From Larix sibirica (Eukaryota > Streptophyta > Pinopsida > Pinales > Pinaceae), in the NCBI GenBank assembly GCA_004151065.3, contig NWUY0300003510.1:77686-98903 (forward strand): a stretch of DNA of 21,218 nt. The letters are read 5' to 3'. A model generated the notes under the pieces. The model was not told the origin of the DNA. It ran no database searches and worked only from the letters and a program-made list of their open reading frames with translations. Shown piece by piece: positions 1 through 8,415 of this stretch. The first letter of the stretch is position 1. Each line of letters begins with the position of its first letter. Position numbers and translations under genes: made by a program.

Positions 1-680
1 ATCCAAGGTAGACTTCAATCCAAGGTAGAATTCAATCTTGACTTCAATCTAATGTTGACTTCAATCCAAGGTTGAATTTTGTACAATGTTGAATTCCAGG
101 TTAACTACAATCCAAGGTGGACATCAATGCATGGTTGAATTCAACCCAAGGTTGAATTGGTTGAATTCATGGTTGGATTCAATCTAATGTTGCCTTCAAC
201 CTTAGGTTGATTCAATCCAAGGTGGACTTGAAGGTGTACATTGCTCAAAGTTTGATTTCAATCCATCGTTGACTTCAATTCAAGTTTGAATTCGATCAAG
301 TGCTTAAATTTAGTCCATTAATAATAATAAAATTAATGACTTCAACCCATTGTTCCCTTCAATCCATAGTTCACATCAATCAATGGTTGACATCAATCAA
401 AGCGTGAATTTAAACCATGGTTAACTTTAATCCAAACTACATTTTTTAAAGTGGTTAGTTGACAATGAACCTTGGTAGACTTGAATCCATAGTTAAATTT
501 TAAGAATGGTTTACTTCAATCCATACTTCACTTTTAAGTAAGGTTCACTTCAATCCAAGGTGGACTACAATCCATGGTTGAATTGAATCCATAATTTTCT
601 TCATTGAATAGTTCACTTTTAAGCAAGTTTGACTTCAATCCAAAGTTGAATTTCAAGTAAGGTTGAATTCAATCCATACT
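1..680. repeat. Degenerate ~17-bp minisatellite
   Basis: The stretch is built from diverged copies of a unit close to TTCAATCCAAGGTTGAC. The hexamer TTCAAT starts at 14, 31, 43 and 60, giving spacings of 17, 12 and 17. Variants such as ccatggttgaa, ccatagttcac and ccaaagttgaa continue to the right end. Each unit has short inverted arms (TTCAA and TTGAA, extendable to ATCC/GGTT with a bulge), so single strands could fold into small hairpins. No open frame of note is present. The array is cut on the left by the window edge and on the right by the N at 681, so its true length is unknown. Confidence 0.85.
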
Positions 681-681
681 N
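681..681. other. Single N: probable contig junction
   Basis: One ambiguous base separates the minisatellite from sequence of quite different character starting at cagctccagg. The other N in the window (12046) sits exactly at a duplication boundary, which suggests that single Ns mark joins between contigs here. Whether 1-680 is truly adjacent to the rest is therefore uncertain. Confidence 0.7.
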
Positions 682-1165
682 CAGCTCCAGGAAGTGCTAT
701 GCGTAAAAGGCCATCTTTTGGCATAACCCTCCCAGAGGATTGACCCAGGTGACCTGGACGAACTGCCTGTAGATAAGATGGATCAAATTTATTCCAAAGG
801 GGAGTGCCTTTTTCTGGCCAATAATAAATTGGATAAGTTCTGGAAAGAGCACCGGGATAAGATCTCGAAAAAGCACCACAGATATGATGCTTTTAATCCA
901 AAATTTTCTCCTCAAGAGGGCCAAAGATAGATTCCATGCACTGTTAGAATAAGAACTTATAAGGTGGCTTGAAAAAGCAATGGATAAGGCCCATATTGGA
1001 GCGTCCAAATCTGTGAAAAATATCACCAGAAAGCACCAAACAAAGGTCATGAATGAGGCACCCCAGTGGACCTGGAATATTTCTAGCAAGGAAGAGAGGA
1101 GCTCATTGTTTGTTGGCAATGAGCTCTACGGCACTAAGATAAAATGTTGTGGCTCAAGCTATATT
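682..1165 (+). pseudogene. Broken coding fragment, possible host gene (family not recognised)
   Basis: Read on the + strand, this stretch gives protein-like pieces in shifting frames. One piece includes DELPVDKMDQIYSKG and runs on through KLDKFWKEHRDKISKKHHRY to a stop near 930. A second frame takes over with LLKRAKDRFHALLE, a TAA stop, then ELIRWLEKAMDKAHIGAS and NEAPQWTWNISSKEERSS, ending near NELYGTK. The charged, helix-rich composition and the smooth hand-over between frames suggest a decayed exon rather than chance ORFs. I do not recognise the family and see no transposon motif. A 140-codon open frame on the opposite strand (697-1119) is hydrophobic and looks like a shadow. The fragment lacks a start because the N cuts it. 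It could equally be an unfamiliar part of a mobile element. Confidence 0.4.
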
Positions 1166-2060
1166 TCTCACATTCATGATGACTGCAGTCTCTTATCATT
1201 TGACATGGGTATTATTCTGCTGTATTCCATATGGCAATTCAAATACTAGAGAGATGAGCATGCTTTCTTATGTAGATGAAAGCCAAAAGCAACAGTGGTC
1301 TTGCCTTACTTCTTTTGTTAGGAATGACAACATTGAACATTCTCTGTTCTGGTGATCTTTAATAAAACTGATTGCTCTCATTTGGCTTGATTTACAAGAG
1401 TCTCTTTTTTCTCCTCTGTTTTGAAAATCTATTGTGTTCCAACTTTTGGCTAAGTCGATTAACCTTCTTGGTCAGCAAGAATACTCGTTTTCACTTTTTC
1501 TAATCTCCTGTTGGTGCATTGTTCTTCAATAACTTATGTTTTCTCTGTTTTGCGAGAACACAATTAACATCATTCTTTTATTTTATCTTTATTGTCTTCT
1601 TATTCATGTATTTATCTTACCCAAATAGGATTTTAATGGTTGGCTATTAACTAGACTATATGGCCATTGGCCACACATTGGGTCAACCACAGGTTGGACA
1701 AATATGTTTACCTGCCAGTGGATTGAGCTTTTGCTCCAACACCACTTTGAAGAGACATTTCATAATGAGTCATATGCTGGTATTTATAATATAATATATA
1801 TTGATGAATGATTGATAATGATATCTCAAGCAGTCAAATGGTTGCATATAAATATTACATCAGTGAATGGGTCACACAAACCATCTTGCTCTTGTCTAAC
1901 AAATATCAATTATTTATTACATATTATTCTACATCATTACTTAGATTAGACCCTTTCAGGAGGCCAACTAGTATGTTGATTGTATGCTCATTCTATTTCA
2001 AAAAGCTTACTAGTATTTATCTTTGAGAATGGTGACAGTAATTTATTTTGTTACTCATCC
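1166..2060. other. Intron-like or intergenic AT-rich sequence
   Basis: No coding signal is visible on either strand. 1380-1640 is rich in T on the + strand with many TCTTTT-type runs, and 1780-1810 is a run of TA-rich sequence. The stretch ends with a plausible splice acceptor, a T-rich tract followed by cctgcag at about 2058-2064. It would suit an intron between the flanking coding-like fragments, but no convincing donor was found near 1165. Confidence 0.35.
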
Positions 2061-2115
2061 TGCAGTTCCGTCCAAGTTATCTTCTCCATGCTTGCTTGTC
2101 AACCTTGGGTACTAG

Positions 2116-2250
2116 TGCCCTCAACATCCTAACTTTACATGGCAGGCTCCCTTCGATCCAGACCTTTCTCCAAAAGACATGATTAGAGTCATTACTGGTG
2201 ACTTCATAATGATTGATGATTCAGGCTCCTCCGATCCAGGCAGTGGTTAG
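2116..2250 (+). pseudogene. Possible second exon fragment of the unknown host gene
   Basis: A clean 44-codon frame runs between a TAG at 2113 and a TAG at 2248. It includes FDPDLSPKDMIRVITGDF and then the acidic-serine stretch IMIDDSGSSDPGSG. The composition looks natural and it follows a candidate splice acceptor near 2060, so it may belong with the fragment at 682-1165. An overlapping frame begins LNILTLHG, which faintly recalls the start of a LINE endonuclease, so a LINE origin is not excluded. The family is not recognised. A short internal similarity (ggctccc-ttcgatccag at 2146 and ggctcctccgatccagg at 2224) is also present. Confidence 0.3.
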
Positions 2251-2495
2251 AAGCTGCTCAAATGATTTGCCTGATTCATTGTGACCATGCCTGCTCTCTC
2301 AACATGGGTTCCTCAGGATTTCTTAGGAGCTGCTGCTCTATGCCCCAGGACAGACACCACCAGTCTAGCATACGGATCAGTTCTAGGCTAAGTCACCTGA
2401 CAAGAGGACATGGAAATACGAGTATCTGACATGGGACACAACGACCCCAGAAACAGGATACGTCCCTTAGGCAAGACATCCTGTGACAACAAGAT

Positions 2496-3090
2496 CGAAA
2501 GGAGATTATATACATTATAAAAGAGAGCTTACAACCCAACATTAAGTTACACAAAGTGGGCAAAAAGAACCAGTTCATGTGGCTATATTTGCTAGACAAT
2601 GACCATAATATCTTCATTGTAGCCTGCTACTTTTTCCTCAAAGAGCAAATTTCTACGAAAGGTAAGGACCCATGTTACTACCTACACAATCGCATTGTTG
2701 TATTGAAATAAAGGGGAGACATCCTGCTAGTAGGTGACTTTTATGGGAGAACATGGAATTTCTTATTAGCAAGCTTTACAGATAGTGAGCACCCATTGTT
2801 ATTGATTAAGGAATAGGGTAGATGGAAGAGAGACTCAATGGACATTGACAAGGAGATAAACCACTTTGGGGAAGAAATTCTCCACAGACAAGGAGATAAA
2901 CCACTTTGGGGAAGAAATTCTCCAAATATGCATTGCACATGATCTTGTCATCGGTAATGGGTTAGAAGGATAGACAGGCTCGGGCGAAACTGCTTATCAC
3001 ACACACAATAGAGATAATGTAGTGGACTACGTTATGATTTCAGTCGACAACATTAGAAAGATCTCAAGCTTCTCAATTTAGGAATACTAT
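2496..3090 (+). pseudogene. LINE-1 endonuclease domain (EEP family), interrupted
   Basis: The endonuclease of a LINE nicks target DNA to prime reverse transcription. The frame from 2496 reads KEIIYIIKESLQPNIKLHK, then FMWLYLLDNDHNIFIVACYF. After a stop it reads RGDILLVGDFYGRTWNF (GDF at 2733-2741), matching the family's GDFNART-type block with the Asn replaced by Tyr. Further on come RDSMDIDKEINHFGEEIL, then AHDLVIGNGLEG and NVVDYVMISVDNIRKISSF, matching the NG...VVDYV blocks. The terminal SDH block is missing here because an insertion follows. After it, near 3556, QPLSLI appears, which is what normally comes directly after SDH. Stops and the 40-bp duplication at 2847 make it non-functional. 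Confidence 0.8.
2847..2924 (+). repeat. Perfect 40-bp tandem duplication inside LINE-1
   Basis: The segment beginning gacaaggagataaaccac at 2847 is repeated without mismatch from 2887, with period 40 and 38 bp identical in both copies. Because 40 is not a multiple of three, it shifts the endonuclease frame. Reading from before the first copy to after the second with one unit skipped keeps the family pattern (GEEIL followed by QICIAHDLV). The duplication is therefore younger than the coding function. Confidence 0.95.
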
Positions 3091-3545
3091 GAGGATGTGA
3101 TGTCAAATAATAACCCCCTTAATATAAAACTAAAATGCCTCGATAAAATAAAAGATAAGATAATAAGATAATTTTATTAATGACTACAAAAGTAGGTCAA
3201 TGAGACTAGAAGGTACATCTAGTGTGAACACAGTTTGGGAGTGTGAAATCAACTCCTCCTATATCGGTACTGAAAGCATGAAAAGGCGAAAAAGAAGGAA
3301 GCATACTAAGTGTCTAGCTAAGCTATTCCTTAATAGGCATTTGAAATATACAAGAGTATGTGCAGTAATATAATACAAAGGTCAAAGATTGGAGATCTTG
3401 ATGCAGATCGAGAGACAAAGAAGAGGACGTTGGGGCTTGTTGGTCCCGATCGTTGAGGGTGAGGGGGGGACCAAGGTATAGGCTCCCTGTTGGGGTCATT
3501 TATCATTGTGAAAGAGCCAAGCAACATGATAGAATAAAAACCACG
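3091..3545 (+). mobile_element. Insertion splitting LINE-1 endonuclease from its linker; class unknown
   Basis: LINE-1 homology stops around 3090 and resumes around 3550 at the residues that should follow directly. The ~450 bp between contain nothing LINE-like. The left part begins near tgatgtcaaataataaccc and includes family R copy A (3151-3318), also found at 5773 and, inverted, at 9885. The right part has a G-rich patch (3425-3480). An LTR-type start (TG) is possible, but I could not fix both ends or a target-site duplication, so it may be a solo LTR, a non-autonomous element or a rearrangement. Confidence 0.5.
3151..3318 (+). repeat. Family R dispersed repeat, copy A
   Basis: It shares about 165 bp with 5773-5945 and, inverted, 9885-10050. 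Common blocks include aagataatttt, tgactacaaaagtaggtcaa, gagactagaaggtaca and a short hairpin (ggagt-gtgaaatca-actcc) at about 3239-3257. Similarity to the other copies is roughly 75-80 percent by eye. Confidence 0.75.
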
Positions 3546-3549
3546 TGAA

Positions 3550-3837
3550 AAACAACCATTATCATTGATCTAAATGCAGAAAATTCAAAATAGGAATTGG
3601 AAAGTCTATCTCCAAATCTAACTTCATGGGAGTGGCAAGAAGCATAGACGTCAACTATAGGGTGCTAATAGAAGCCATACACACAACCCTTAAAAAATGC
3701 AAGCATAACAAGGTAGGAGGGCATAGCAAAGCCTTCAACAACTTTCTAGTAAACCCTTGGTTTGATGCAAAATGCAAGGAGTCAAGAGCAACGTACAAAG
3801 ACAATAAGAACAATGAGAACCTCTCCCTATAACTGGT
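3550..3837 (+). pseudogene. LINE-1 linker between endonuclease and reverse transcriptase
   Basis: The region carries the characteristic block NPWFDAKCKESRATYK at about 3752-3799. It fits the [P/N]WFD-x-EC-K pattern found between endonuclease and reverse transcriptase in many LINEs. The open part (3626-3832) reads MGVARSIDVNYRVLIEAI upstream of the block and stops at TAA 3830. The stretch just before (QPLSLI near 3556) matches the last part of the endonuclease, after its missing SDH. Confidence 0.7.
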
Positions 3838-4049
3838 TAGTCAAACAAAAAAAAGTGGAGTTCATGAAAATTAGATAGGATGGGCTAACTCAAAATGGCG
3901 ATAGAAGACCCCAAAGCATTTTTGAAGGAGTTGCAAATGCAAAAGCAAGACCAAGAAAATGAAATAATGCCAGATCAATGGTTGTCACATGCAAAAGTAC
4001 TCTATGAAATCCCGTCCTCAAGGAGAAGTTTACCGAAAATCACCATGGA

Positions 4050-4930
4050 CGAGATGGTTTTTACATAGGAGGATGTGAAAAATGGAATCCAAAGACTAGT
4101 TGTTGGGAAAGCAAGGGATATGAAAGGGTTGCATGTCGAACACTTGAAGTAGGATAAGGACTCTTGAGTCTACATATAGCATCAATTTTTAATTAGATAA
4201 TTATAAAAGGGTTCCCGGATGGTTAGACAACAAGTATCATTCTTCCCATCTTCAAAGCAGGCGAGTGGAGTATTGAGAAACTACTAGGCCTTGGCTATCA
4301 ACCCAATATTTATGGGCAAAGGAAAGGAAGATTAGTAAATGGGCAAAGGAAGAGGGAAAAAGTGCAAAGTGTCAAGCAAACTTTCGACCAAAACACTCTA
4401 CGATAGACTAATGCCTCAATCTGAGGAACATGATAGAGAGAACATAGGACGAGAAAGATGAGGAGTTATGGTGTTTCTTCGTCAACTTCAAGAAGGCATT
4501 TGATATAGTGCCGGATAAAGTTATGGGAAAGGCTAGTAGAGATGGCAATTTTAATTGAGTGGAGGGAAACATTACACAAACTATATGAATATGTAAAGGA
4601 AAAAATCAAAACCAAGGTAGGGCTATTCGAATGTTTTAGAGTGACATCAGTGTGACAAATGAGTGCCCTCTCTCTCCCACTCTATTTGGACTATAGATTA
4701 ACAAACTTGAGGAATTAATAGACTAGGAAGGAGGGGGAGGAGTAGGTATAATATGGATCATCATAAAAATCCTTTATGTGGATGATGTCATCTTGGCAAC
4801 AAAGACACTGCATAGCTTACAAGACCATTTGCAAGATTTGGAGAGCTTTTCTGAAGATGTGGGTTTGAATGTGAATATAGGTAAGACCAAGTTGGTCCTC
4901 TTTTCACACAAAAGAAAGCCAAAACAAATC
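4050..4930 (+). pseudogene. LINE-1 reverse transcriptase domain, broken
   Basis: The domain copies element RNA into DNA. Recognisable blocks appear in order on the + strand: EDVKNGIQRLVVGKARDMKG (about 4070-4130); GFPDG-stop-TTSIILPIFKAG (4209-4262); ALAINPIFMGK after a frameshift; VNFKKAFDIVP (4481-4513), which is motif A with its first Asp changed to Asn; CPLSPTLFGL (from 4664), which is motif B in another frame; and LYVDDVILAT (4772-4801), with the catalytic YVDD box intact. Next comes LQDHLQDLESF followed by GLNVNIGKTKLVLF. At least three frame changes and several stops separate these blocks. The stop in GFPDG-stop-TTSI is a TAG where the family usually has Trp (TGG). Confidence 0.88.
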
Positions 4931-5002
4931 AGGTAAAGTTTAGAGTAGAACAACTAGAAGTCACTCAAAACTACAATATCTTAGGCTAGAATGTAATGAA
5001 AG

Positions 5003-5757
5003 GCTAAGATGGGACATGCATAAGAAAGAGGTTGTAGGGGAGTTGGAAGACGGTCTTCTCACTTATGATTATATGTAGAACAATTGAAGTTTGTGATTGG
5101 GATATGTTAGGTTCCCTATTTTAGGCACTCATAACACTTATTCTCCTATATTGTTGTGAGTTATGGGGGCCTAACGCAACCAAGGCTTAGTGGAATCTGC
5201 TAGAAAGGTGCATAAGCACTTTATAACATATGCCTTGAGTGTGAAAATCAACAACCCTTATGATATTTTGCTAACAAAACCAAACCTTTATATCCCGTAG
5301 AGATGGAGGTACTTAAAAGCTTGCTTTTGTGTGGCAGCCTTGGATGGTGGGTGATATCGTAAAAAATTAGCTAGGAAGAATTGAAAAGAAGAAAGAACAC
5401 ACAGAACAAGCAATTTAAGCCATGGCTATAGATGTTAGGTGTAATTGAGGAAAGTTGTCCAATGGATGGGAAAGGGATGAAACAACACTTATAACAATGT
5501 TATAGGAAATGGAAATGGAGGAAACATGTCAAGAGGAAACAAATACTATATAGAACAATTCAACACACTAGCAGAGATTAAGTCTCAGGAGTACGCTAAG
5601 CTCAACATCCTATGGCAAGAGAAGCAACACTTAACACAAATGTAGATCCACTCTCACACATTGAGGTGTGAGGTAGGATGCTGGGTATAGCTAAAGGAAG
5701 TATAGTAGGAAAGAACATACAAGATATATGGAAAGGATGAGGTAGGAACATAACAAC
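5003..5757 (+). pseudogene. LINE-1 3' region with zinc-knuckle relic (first copy)
   Basis: The sequence continues the LINE frame across 5002/5003 (RLRWDMHKKEVVGELEDGL). It then shows KHFITYALSVKINNPYDILL (about 5212-5271), a pattern common downstream of LINE reverse transcriptases. The end (about 5649-5754) reads SHTLRCEVGCWV, a stop, LKEV, two stops, and ERTYKIYGKDEVGT. This resembles the terminal block with GRW followed by C-x2-C. Both expected cysteines are Tyr (tac, tat), each one G-to-A change from Cys. Many stops are present. The same sequence recurs at 12047-12802. Confidence 0.7.
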
Positions 5758-5772
5758 CTATGCACACAACAA

Positions 5773-5945
5773 ATAATAAGATAAAGTAAGATAATTTTCT
5801 TAATGTTCAACAAGTGACTACAAAGTTGGTCAATAAGACTCAAACGTACAATGAATGTGAATATATAGTAGGAGTGTGAGAACAACTCCTATCACTACTC
5901 TACTCAAAGCAAAGAAAGAACAAACTATAACTAGTCACTAGAAAC
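5773..5945 (+). repeat. Family R dispersed repeat, copy B
   Basis: It lies directly after the end of LINE-1. It shares with copy A the blocks aagataatttt, tgactacaaagttggtcaa and aagactcaaacgtacaatg. It also has the hairpin taggagt-gtgagaaca-actccta at about 5873-5895, whose seven-base stem is perfect here. Homology with copy A continues through the ctagtcactag-like segment near 5930. Confidence 0.75.
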
Positions 5946-6124
5946 ACAAGAAGTAGCAGAAACGAAAAACCATGTCGAGCATACAATGTAGATGTCAAGG
6001 TGAGATTAGAAGCAAAAAGAGAGAGAGAATATTTGAGTCATCAATTCCCATGAAGGGACCAATGCATTGCTTGATGATATCATATGGAGAATATTGGGAA
6101 AGTTGCTTTTCAAGAAGAAACAAT
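5946..6124 (+). other. Purine-rich noncoding stretch
   Basis: The + strand is rich in A and G (for example gcaaaaagagagagagaat near 6012). An 86-codon open frame (5972-6232) covers it but resembles no protein family and has the biased composition expected of a purine-rich strand. I see no gene here. Confidence 0.4.
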
Positions 6125-6700
6125 AGGGGCTACAACAAACATTATAGTGAAAGTGATGAAGTTCATAGAATATCCAGAGATCAACAGAGGAAGAAAGGAA
6201 GGACACGGAAAGATGAGAAGGGGGCAAAATAGTTGATGTCCATACGAGTCAGATACTTCTTTGTACCATGATCATTGACCACGCTTATGCTTTGTCGCCT
6301 CTTTTCTTTTCGTTCTTTTCCTGGTTACAATGTTTTTTGCAATCTCATTAGTGTAGATTGGTTTAGCTAGAGGATTTTGACACTGCCTAGAGATGGCTTT
6401 GTATGTAAGCATCTTGGTCTAGGGGCTACAACAAATGTGGTGGAAAGATTGATGAAGTTTAGCGACAAGATCCATAGATCAACAAAGGAAGAATGGAAGG
6501 ATAGGCAATGATGCTAAGGGGGGGAAAAGGAGATGAATCTAATACAACTTTGTACCATGATCATGGACCACACATACTTTTTGTCAACTCTCTCTTTTAT
6601 TTTCTTTCTTTTCTTGGTTATAATTTTTTTCACAGTCTCTTTAGCATAGATTGACTTACCTAGAGGATTTTGACACTGCCTAGAGATGGACTGGTAGATA
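6125..6700. repeat. Two-copy tandem repeat of ~294 bp (diverged)
   Basis: Unit 1 starts aggggctacaacaaac at 6125 and unit 2 starts aggggctacaacaaatg at 6421. Both contain, in order, gatgaagtt, agatcaac-agaggaaga or its variant, tttgtaccatgatcat, a C/T-rich tract of tcttttctttt type, and gaggattttgacactgcct. The last block begins near 6370 in the first unit and near 6663 in the second, giving a period of 293-296. The units are perhaps 75-80 percent alike, so the duplication is old. No coding capacity is evident. Confidence 0.85.
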
Positions 6701-7779
6701 TTTTAATAAGATTTCTAATATATTCTTCTGTCTTTCTTACTCCTAACATGATTTGTCTTCATTTTTCTTTACAACGGTGTTTTTCATTGTATGGTTGAGA
6801 ATTCGTCCTCACTACACAATGACATACTTCTGCATACATTTTGTATTGCTATGCCCATTCCCTAGTAAGCATATGCCCTAAGCACTCACATATTGACCAT
6901 TAATATTGGATGTACACTTGATTGCCATTGACCTATCTTTTGGTCCAATTAGGCAATGTTGAATAATCCTCCAAATATGGTTTAGGGACATGATCCACCT
7001 CGAACTTGCCCTACATAATCTTTGGCAGGAATTCAAGTGGATGTTGTTATAATTGGGTTCATCCTTACATACATTAAGCATAAGGACCCTTTTGTCCAAA
7101 GTTTCAAATACCCTCCCAATCAATTGTTTACATTACTAAGACCATTGTCCTTATAAGCATAGTTATCAAAATCGAATATGGATACGATTTAGTACAGAAA
7201 ATTTGTGTGTTAGAAATAACCCAATGTGGCTCCAATATGAGAGTATACATCTGACAATTACAAAAACATGCAAAATTTTCCAAATTTGACTATATAGATA
7301 AACCTTTCAAAACCTAAAAGTAGCATTCATTTTGCTTTGAAAACAAGCTAAAAGCCTAAAACACATTTCATATTTAAAACATAATATATTGTATGACAAT
7401 GTGACATAGAGAATAGGAATCGAGATCACCGAACTAGCGAAAAAAGTTAAACCCCATTTGGTCTCAGACAATGCTATACAACAAAAATCGGCCCAATTAA
7501 AACTTAATGGTTACTGTCTATACAATAGATATTGGCTAGTCTTATGCAATTGAAATCGAGTTAGTTTGAACATTGAAACACATACCTATATGTGTGAACC
7601 ATCAAACTTGAAATGCAGCCTAAACACATAACTCAGAAACAAAACATCCTAGCCATAAACATCTCCTCTTTTGATGGGTTTGATAAATGCAGTGGCAAAA
7701 AGGGCATGTCCTTCTCCTTGGAAGGACAAATTATAGTTTTAGGAATGCATGAGGGAATATAAAAAAATAATTTTTGTTC
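6701..7779. other. No recognisable gene; noncoding repeat-derived sequence
   Basis: The stretch is AT-rich, with short random open frames only (for example 6878-7123 on the minus strand). A perfect small inverted repeat gtccttc-tccttg-gaaggac is at about 7709-7728. I found no reverse transcriptase, gag, transposase or RNA-gene signature. Confidence 0.5.
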
Positions 7780-7885
7780 TTGAAATGGCAATTTTTAGGC
7801 TTTTTTGGTGGGTTTTTAAGGTTTTTATGTAACTTTTTGGGTTTTTAGGCATTTTTTCTTATGGGTTTTGGGTTGGTTGTACAAT
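7780..7885 (+). repeat. G/T-rich low-complexity tract
   Basis: The + strand consists of T runs broken by GG and GGG (ggtgggtttttaaggttttt, then gggtttttagg and gggttttgggttgg), with very few C or A. It resembles degenerate telomere-like sequence only superficially, because the plant TTTAGGG unit is not repeated in register. The four GGG runs have long, unequal loops. Confidence 0.6.
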
Positions 7886-7955
7886 ATGATGTAAATCGGC
7901 TTGTCATGTATCAACATGGTATGGATATCACATAGTTTTGGAGCCTCATCCTCGG

Positions 7956-8178
7956 TGTTAGGAATATTGTGCACCATTCACGTGCAAAGAAGATCAATAG
8001 TCATTGCGGGAAGACCAAGAGTCACCTGGGAGTCCAAGAGTCCACATGGGAATTTGAAACCCAAGGGACAATTCTCTTGTATATATTGTACAATTGTTAA
8101 TGAGAAATGTGCACTTAACGCCTATCTTCCTGTCTTTGTGCATTTAATTGCCTATCTGCCCCAATGGGGCTCCTTACA
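7956..8178 (+). mobile_element. Copia-like 5' LTR (first copy)
   Basis: The segment starts TGTTAGGAATATTG and ends TTACA, giving the TG...CA ends of a long terminal repeat of 223 bp, and a primer-binding-site-like sequence follows one base later. Inside, cttgtatatattgtacaatt near 8075 resembles the TATA/initiator region of short Copia LTRs, followed by taatgagaaatg, a common motif downstream of it. The expected 3' LTR was not found anywhere in the window, so the element is truncated or its other end has been lost. A 177-codon open frame running across both LTR and primer site (7901-8434) is an accident of low stop density. Confidence 0.7.
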
Positions 8179-8179
8179 G

Positions 8180-8193
8180 TGGTATCGAAGTTC
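8180..8193 (+). promoter_or_regulatory. Primer-binding site (initiator Met-tRNA-like)
   Basis: The sequence tggtatcgaagttc resembles the Copia primer site TGGTATCAGAGC, which is complementary to the 3' end of plant initiator Met-tRNA, and lies one base after the LTR's terminal CA. The match is good for the first seven bases and then degenerates. Confidence 0.65.
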
Positions 8194-8415
8194 TCAGGTT
8201 CTGCCTAGTCTATCTTGTCAAGATCTGCAATTATTCTTTGCTGGTTCTGAAAATCCGAAACACTTTTCCTCCTCAGATCTGCCCTGCTTGTACGTTACCC
8301 TTGCCTACCTAACGCCTTCCATATTCACTCGTGGATACCATTTTAGCGTACTCTCTCTGCGTACAACGTTACATGCATTTCAAATTACCTGTACCTTCCC
8401 ATTTGTGGGCTCTCA

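Larger units (their letters stand above)
2496..5757 (+). mobile_element. LINE-1: decayed non-LTR retrotransposon (ORF2-like pseudogene)
   Basis: The + strand carries, in the expected order, the parts of a LINE ORF2: an apurinic-type endonuclease (2496-3090), a linker (about 3550-3840), a reverse transcriptase (about 4050-4930) and a 3' region with a zinc-knuckle relic (about 5003-5757). The reading frame changes many times and contains numerous stops, so no protein is possible. A 40-bp tandem duplication lies in the endonuclease, and a ~450-bp foreign insertion splits endonuclease from linker. No poly-A tail or target-site duplication could be identified. It crosses 5002/5003, the left edge of the large duplication, without a break, which shows that the left-hand join is genuine. 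The clade was not assigned. Confidence 0.85.

Noticed and set aside
1-680. CRISPR array
   Set aside because: Units are short, degenerate and contiguous, with no unique spacers of constant length, and the context is eukaryotic.
697-1119. 140-codon open frame on the minus strand
   Set aside because: It is hydrophobic, matches nothing known, and lies opposite a stretch whose + strand gives more protein-like sequence. Taken as an antisense shadow.
2122-2181. LNILTLHG as the start of the LINE-1 endonuclease
   Set aside because: The match is short and the expected following blocks are missing before 2496. A cleaner overlapping frame exists, so LINE-1 was started at 2496.
5972-6232. 86-codon + strand open frame and the 73-codon frame opposite it
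   Set aside because: It lies in a purine-rich strand with biased composition, has no family resemblance, and runs into the ~294-bp tandem repeat.
7709-7728. Seven-base perfect inverted repeat as a terminator or regulatory hairpin
   Set aside because: It is short, lies in repeat debris with no gene nearby, and such hairpins are expected by chance in 21 kb.
7780-7885. Interstitial telomere or G-quadruplex
   Set aside because: The TTTAGGG unit is not repeated in register, and the GGG runs are separated by long unequal loops. It is ordinary low-complexity sequence.
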